Shown piece after piece: positions 60,852-64,000 of a stretch of DNA of 64,000 nucleotides. A program made the position numbers and the translations under genes. Source of the stretch: an uncultured Glaciecola sp. (lineage in GTDB: Bacteria; Pseudomonadota; Gammaproteobacteria; Enterobacterales; Alteromonadaceae); the NCBI RefSeq assembly GCF_937770335.1, contig NZ_CALJHY010000007.1, positions 62,001 to 126,000 of the forward strand. Direction: 5' to 3'. The notes under the pieces are model-generated. The model worked only from the letters and a program-made list of their open reading frames with translations, did not search any database and was not told the DNA's origin. Every line of letters begins with the position of its first letter. Within the stretch, counting starts at the first letter, position 1.

Positions 60852-62327
60852 ATGAAAAATAATGTTCAGCTAATGACCTATATTGATAGGCTAACTGGGG
60901 CCGACACCCAAACGTTAAGTAATATTTTAAATACTCAACTAGCAAATTTGTTTTCCGGTGTTCATTTGTTGCCATTTTATTATCCAATAGATGGCAGTGA
61001 TGCAGGTTTTGATCCTATAGATCACACTCAGGTTGACAGCAGACTCGGCAACTGGACTGATGTAAAAGAATTGGGTGAGGGCTATGAATTGATGGCTGAT
61101 CTTATTGTAAACCATATGTCAGCCCAGTCTAAAGAGTTTAAAGACGTAATAAAAAACGGTAAGGAGTCTCCTTATTGGGACCTGTTTTTAACGAAAGAAA
61201 AAGTGTTCCCTAACGGTTTAAGTTCAGATGAATGTGAAAAAATATATCGTCCTAGACCCGGAAGTTGTTTTACAAGTTTTGCCTTACCTAATAATGAAAC
61301 TGCAGATTTTTGGACAACATTTACAGACAATCAAATAGATATAGATATTAAATCTGACATAGGTAAAGATTATTTATCACGCATCTTAAAGACGTTTTCT
61401 GAAAATAATATTAAAAGTATACGTTTAGACGCTGCTGGTTATGCGTTTAAGAAAGCAGGCACTAGCTGTTTTATGCTTGACGAAACTTTTGAATTTATTG
61501 ATGAGTTAAGTAAGACAGCGAATGATTTGGGTATTGAAACACTTGTAGAAATTCATTCTTACTATCAAACTCAAATAGAAATTGCTAAACGCGTTGACCG
61601 AGTTTATGATTTTGCCTTACCTCCTCTAGTGTTACATAGTATTTTTACTAAAGATTTTACAGCGCTAGTTAAGTGGTTAAAAATTTCTCCACGCAACTGC
61701 ATTACGGTGTTAGATACGCATGACGGTATTGGTATTATTGATGTAGGTCCAATGGACGGCAGAGCGGGTTTACTTAACAACACTGAAATTGACAACTTGG
61801 TTGAAAAAATTCATGTTCTTAGTGCTGGAGAAAGTAAAAAGGCAACGGGTGTAGCAGCAAGTAATGTTGATTTATATCAAGTAAATTGTACTTATTACGA
61901 TGCACTTGGACAAAACGACTTCGACTATTTAGTTGCAAGAGCCATTCAGTTTTTCTCACCGGGTATACCGCAAGTTTATTATGTGGGTTTATTAGCTGAA
62001 AAAAATGCGATGGTATTATTATCACAATCAAATGTTGGTAGAGATATAAATCGTCCTTACGTTGATATTACTGGTATTAATAAAGCATTAGAAAAATCAT
62101 TGACTAAAGCCTTAATGAAGCTCATTCAATTTCGTAACAGCTGCTCTGCATTTAATGGCGATTTTGAGGTCACTAATGAACAATCTACGTTGAAAATGTC
62201 ATGGAAAAATAACCAAGTCAGCACAACGTTAGTGGTAGATTTGGTTGACAATGAGGCATTAATTGAAGTTAATGAAAATAGTAATCAAAGTATTATTAGT
62301 TTGAATAGCTTTTTAGATGAAGTTTAA
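60852..62327 (+). CDS. Sucrose phosphorylase (GH13)
   Basis: Splits sucrose with phosphate into glucose 1-phosphate and fructose. The 491-aa enzyme follows the Bifidobacterium enzyme over its length: GFDPIDHTQVD, IYRPRPGS, nucleophile D193 (IRLDAAGY), acid/base E233 (LVEIHSYY) and D291 (VLDTHDGIG). The ATG at 60852 is chosen because a longer frame from 60792 runs through the promoter and operator. Related GH13_18 enzymes on glucosylglycerate exist, but the locus favours sucrose. Confidence 0.92.
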   Translation: MKNNVQLMTYIDRLTGADTQTLSNILNTQLANLFSGVHLLPFYYPIDGSDAGFDPIDHTQVDSRLGNWTDVKELGEGYELMADLIVNHMSAQSKEFKDVIKNGKESPYWDLFLTKEKVFPNGLSSDECEKIYRPRPGSCFTSFALPNNETADFWTTFTDNQIDIDIKSDIGKDYLSRILKTFSENNIKSIRLDAAGYAFKKAGTSCFMLDETFEFIDELSKTANDLGIETLVEIHSYYQTQIEIAKRVDRVYDFALPPLVLHSIFTKDFTALVKWLKISPRNCITVLDTHDGIGIIDVGPMDGRAGLLNNTEIDNLVEKIHVLSAGESKKATGVAASNVDLYQVNCTYYDALGQNDFDYLVARAIQFFSPGIPQVYYVGLLAEKNAMVLLSQSNVGRDINRPYVDITGINKALEKSLTKALMKLIQFRNSCSAFNGDFEVTNEQSTLKMSWKNNQVSTTLVVDLVDNEALIEVNENSNQSIISLNSFLDEV

Positions 62328-62461
62328 TTTACATTAACATATGGTGCTATCTTAATTTTCAATATTCATACGCTCTAGAGTAATGTTATTTAGAGAATAA
62401 ATAGATTGAAAATCAACCATGTGATTTCTAAATATTTTAAAAATGATGATAATAGGTAGAC

Positions 62462-63493
62462 ATGACAGATAGAAAAGTTTGGACGCTTAAAAGTGTTGCT
62501 AAAGAACTCGGTGTTTCAAATGCAACAGTATCTAATGCATTTAACCGACCCGATCAACTATCTAAAAAGCGTCGAGAGGACATTCTTGAGTCATGTGAAA
62601 AAATAGGTTATTCAGGTCCAAATAAAGCAGCCCAATCGTTAAGAAAAGGCCACTCTAATATTGTTGCTTTAGTACTACCAGACAGCATTGAATATATGAT
62701 CGCAGATCCCGTAGCAAGTGCCTTTGTTAAAGGAGTGTCATCAGTTTTAGAAAAAAGCAAAGTCAATTTATTATTATTTTCCGGAAACTCAGATCATATT
62801 AACGCTGTTGCTGACTTTGTTGACGGTTTTATTTGTTACGGTAGCCCACGCAATGCTCAATTGATTGAGCAATTAAGAACGACAACGAAAAAAGTTGTTA
62901 CTGCCGATTTTGATATAGATAGAAAAGCATCTGTTGGTATTGATAATGAACAAGCTGCTTACGAAATAGCTAAAATTGCAATAAAATCGAAAGATGATGA
63001 CATTGCTATTCTTGGTTTGAGATTACTCGAATCCAATGTAACTTGCCGTGTATACGACTTACCGAATGCAGACTTTCAATTTTCCATTGCTCACCAACGT
63101 CTACGTGGGTACAACAGAGCAATTGAAGATTTAGAAGTGAATCTAAGAATAGATAGGGTATGGAATATACCTGAAAGTAAACTTCTCACTGCATTAATTG
63201 CTGTTAGAGAAGCGCTAACATCAACGCCTCGTCCAAATGTTTTGCTTTGCATGAGTGACCTTATTGCTTTAGCGGCCATAAAAGAAATAAACGCAATGGG
63301 ACTTAAGATACCTGACGATATAAGGGTGGTTGGTTTTGACGGTATAGATGAGGCTCTCCATTCTAATCCGCCATTAACAACGGTACATCAAAATAGTGAG
63401 AAAAAGGGTATACAAGCTGCAGAATTCTTTATCAATAGATCGACTGAATCTGTGTTAATTCCTTTCCATATACAACATGGAGGGAGCGTTTAA
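62462..63493 (+). CDS. LacI-family regulator of the sucrose locus
   Basis: A 343-aa repressor with an N-terminal helix-turn-helix (LKSVAKELGVSNATVSNAFNRPDQLS) and hinge, then a periplasmic-binding-protein-like sensor domain (VVGFDGIDEALHSNPPLTTVHQ). It lies 134 bp after the phosphorylase gene on the same strand. The paired palindromes upstream of two locus genes are its likely targets. The inducer is probably sucrose or a product (inference). Confidence 0.92.
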   Translation: MTDRKVWTLKSVAKELGVSNATVSNAFNRPDQLSKKRREDILESCEKIGYSGPNKAAQSLRKGHSNIVALVLPDSIEYMIADPVASAFVKGVSSVLEKSKVNLLLFSGNSDHINAVADFVDGFICYGSPRNAQLIEQLRTTTKKVVTADFDIDRKASVGIDNEQAAYEIAKIAIKSKDDDIAILGLRLLESNVTCRVYDLPNADFQFSIAHQRLRGYNRAIEDLEVNLRIDRVWNIPESKLLTALIAVREALTSTPRPNVLLCMSDLIALAAIKEINAMGLKIPDDIRVVGFDGIDEALHSNPPLTTVHQNSEKKGIQAAEFFINRSTESVLIPFHIQHGGSV

Positions 63494-63584
63494 ACTCAAA
63501 GGAGTATTTTTACTTTTTAAACATTACAGGCCCGTGTTTTAACTGTAAAGTGACACAAGAGTACTGAGTAAAATTAGTGAGAAA

Positions 63585-63622
63585 ATCATAAAGTACTACC
63601 GTTTTGGATACTACTTTATGAT
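63585..63622. terminator. Bidirectional terminator between lacI-type gene and rimO
   Basis: ATCATAAAGTA/TACTTTATGAT, an 11-bp perfect stem, between convergent genes. A-rich and T-rich flanks on both sides suit both directions. Confidence 0.6.
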
Positions 63623-63657
63623 AATAAAAATTATTGTAAACTAAATCATTAATCCTA

Positions 63658-64000
63658 TTAATCTTCTACTCTAACACCCCAAACATCATGCTCATCGGCA
63701 TGAATTATTTGGACCCAAAGCAGATCGCCAGGCTCAGCATCAAAATCATCAGACAAATAGACTTTGCCGTCAACTTCTGGTGCATCCATATATGAACGCC
63801 CTACAATACCAAGATCATTCACTTCATCAACAAGAATGAGATACTCTAAACCGATGCGCGCTTGTAATTTAGCTGCACTGATTTTGGCTTGCACTGTCAT
63901 AAATCGTTGTAGTCTGTCTTCCATGACTTCGTCTGATACATGATCGGGTAAGGTATTAGCGACAGCGCCTTCAACAGGCGAGTATTTAAAACAACCAACA
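63658..64000 (-). CDS. rimO: Ribosomal protein S12 methylthiotransferase RimO, C-terminal part
   Basis: The frame stays open to the window edge; the 5' part is outside. The visible 113 residues match the end of the radical-SAM module (FKYSPVEGAVANTLPDHV) and the TRAM domain (IGRSYMDAPEVDGKVYL is replaced here by VGRSYMDAPEVDGKVYL, then PGDLLWVQIIHADEHDVWGV). RimO adds a methylthio group to Asp88 of S12. The catalytic [4Fe-4S] Cys motif cannot be checked here. Confidence 0.93.
   Translation of the reverse strand, partial: VGCFKYSPVEGAVANTLPDHVSDEVMEDRLQRFMTVQAKISAAKLQARIGLEYLILVDEVNDLGIVGRSYMDAPEVDGKVYLSDDFDAEPGDLLWVQIIHADEHDVWGVRVED

Overview
This looks like a chromosomal segment of a marine gammaproteobacterium, most likely of the order Alteromonadales (Colwellia, Thalassotalea or Alteromonas-like). 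The basis is the low-GC coding style, the dacA-rlpA-mrdB-mrdA-rlmH-rsfS-nadD-holA-lptE-leuS block, an SMC/ZipA/LigA block, an S46 peptidase, and a sucrose locus built on a TonB-dependent receptor. The genus cannot be fixed from sequence reading alone.

Layout. 1-10.9 kb (minus strand): cell elongation and peptidoglycan genes running into ribosome, NAD, DNA polymerase, LPS-export and leucyl-tRNA synthetase genes. 11.3-15 kb: a Lon-like protease, an SDR dehydrogenase and yhbY. 15.05-15.42 kb: a decayed frame that resembles rlmE, the gene expected here upstream of ftsH. 15.5-21.1 kb (plus): ftsH-folP-glmM-tpiA-secG-tRNA-Leu(GAG).

21.09-30.75 kb: a 9.6-kb integrative element in the 3' end of tRNA-Leu, bounded by 58-bp direct repeats. 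It has an integrase, an AlpA-like regulator, a primase-helicase, a small-terminase-like protein, a large terminase and an HK97-type major capsid protein. It has no recognisable portal, prohead protease or tail gene. At its left end it carries two tandem Rap1a/Tai-family periplasmic proteins. It looks like a phage satellite that brings its own capsid and packaging motor, and it is the most interesting part of the window. A shared GCAAAC motif sits at the attL end, the terminase promoter and the integrase promoter.

30.75-41 kb: S46 dipeptidyl-peptidase, an HPF-like protein, NhaR, pnp (without the usual rpsO neighbour), a DUF1244 protein, NlpI, a Sel1-repeat/zincin protein and CysZ. 41.3-48.5 kb: smc-zipA-ligA. 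48.5-55.4 kb: a DUF2062 protein, comEC, msbA-lpxK, ycaR and kdsB (competence and lipid A/KDO).

55.4-63.5 kb: a sucrose-use locus made of a fructokinase, a TonB-dependent receptor, a GPH symporter, a sucrose phosphorylase and a LacI-type regulator. Two near-identical 16-bp palindromes are the likely operators. The implied route is outer-membrane uptake, inner-membrane symport, phosphorolysis to glucose 1-phosphate plus fructose, and fructose phosphorylation. The window ends inside rimO.
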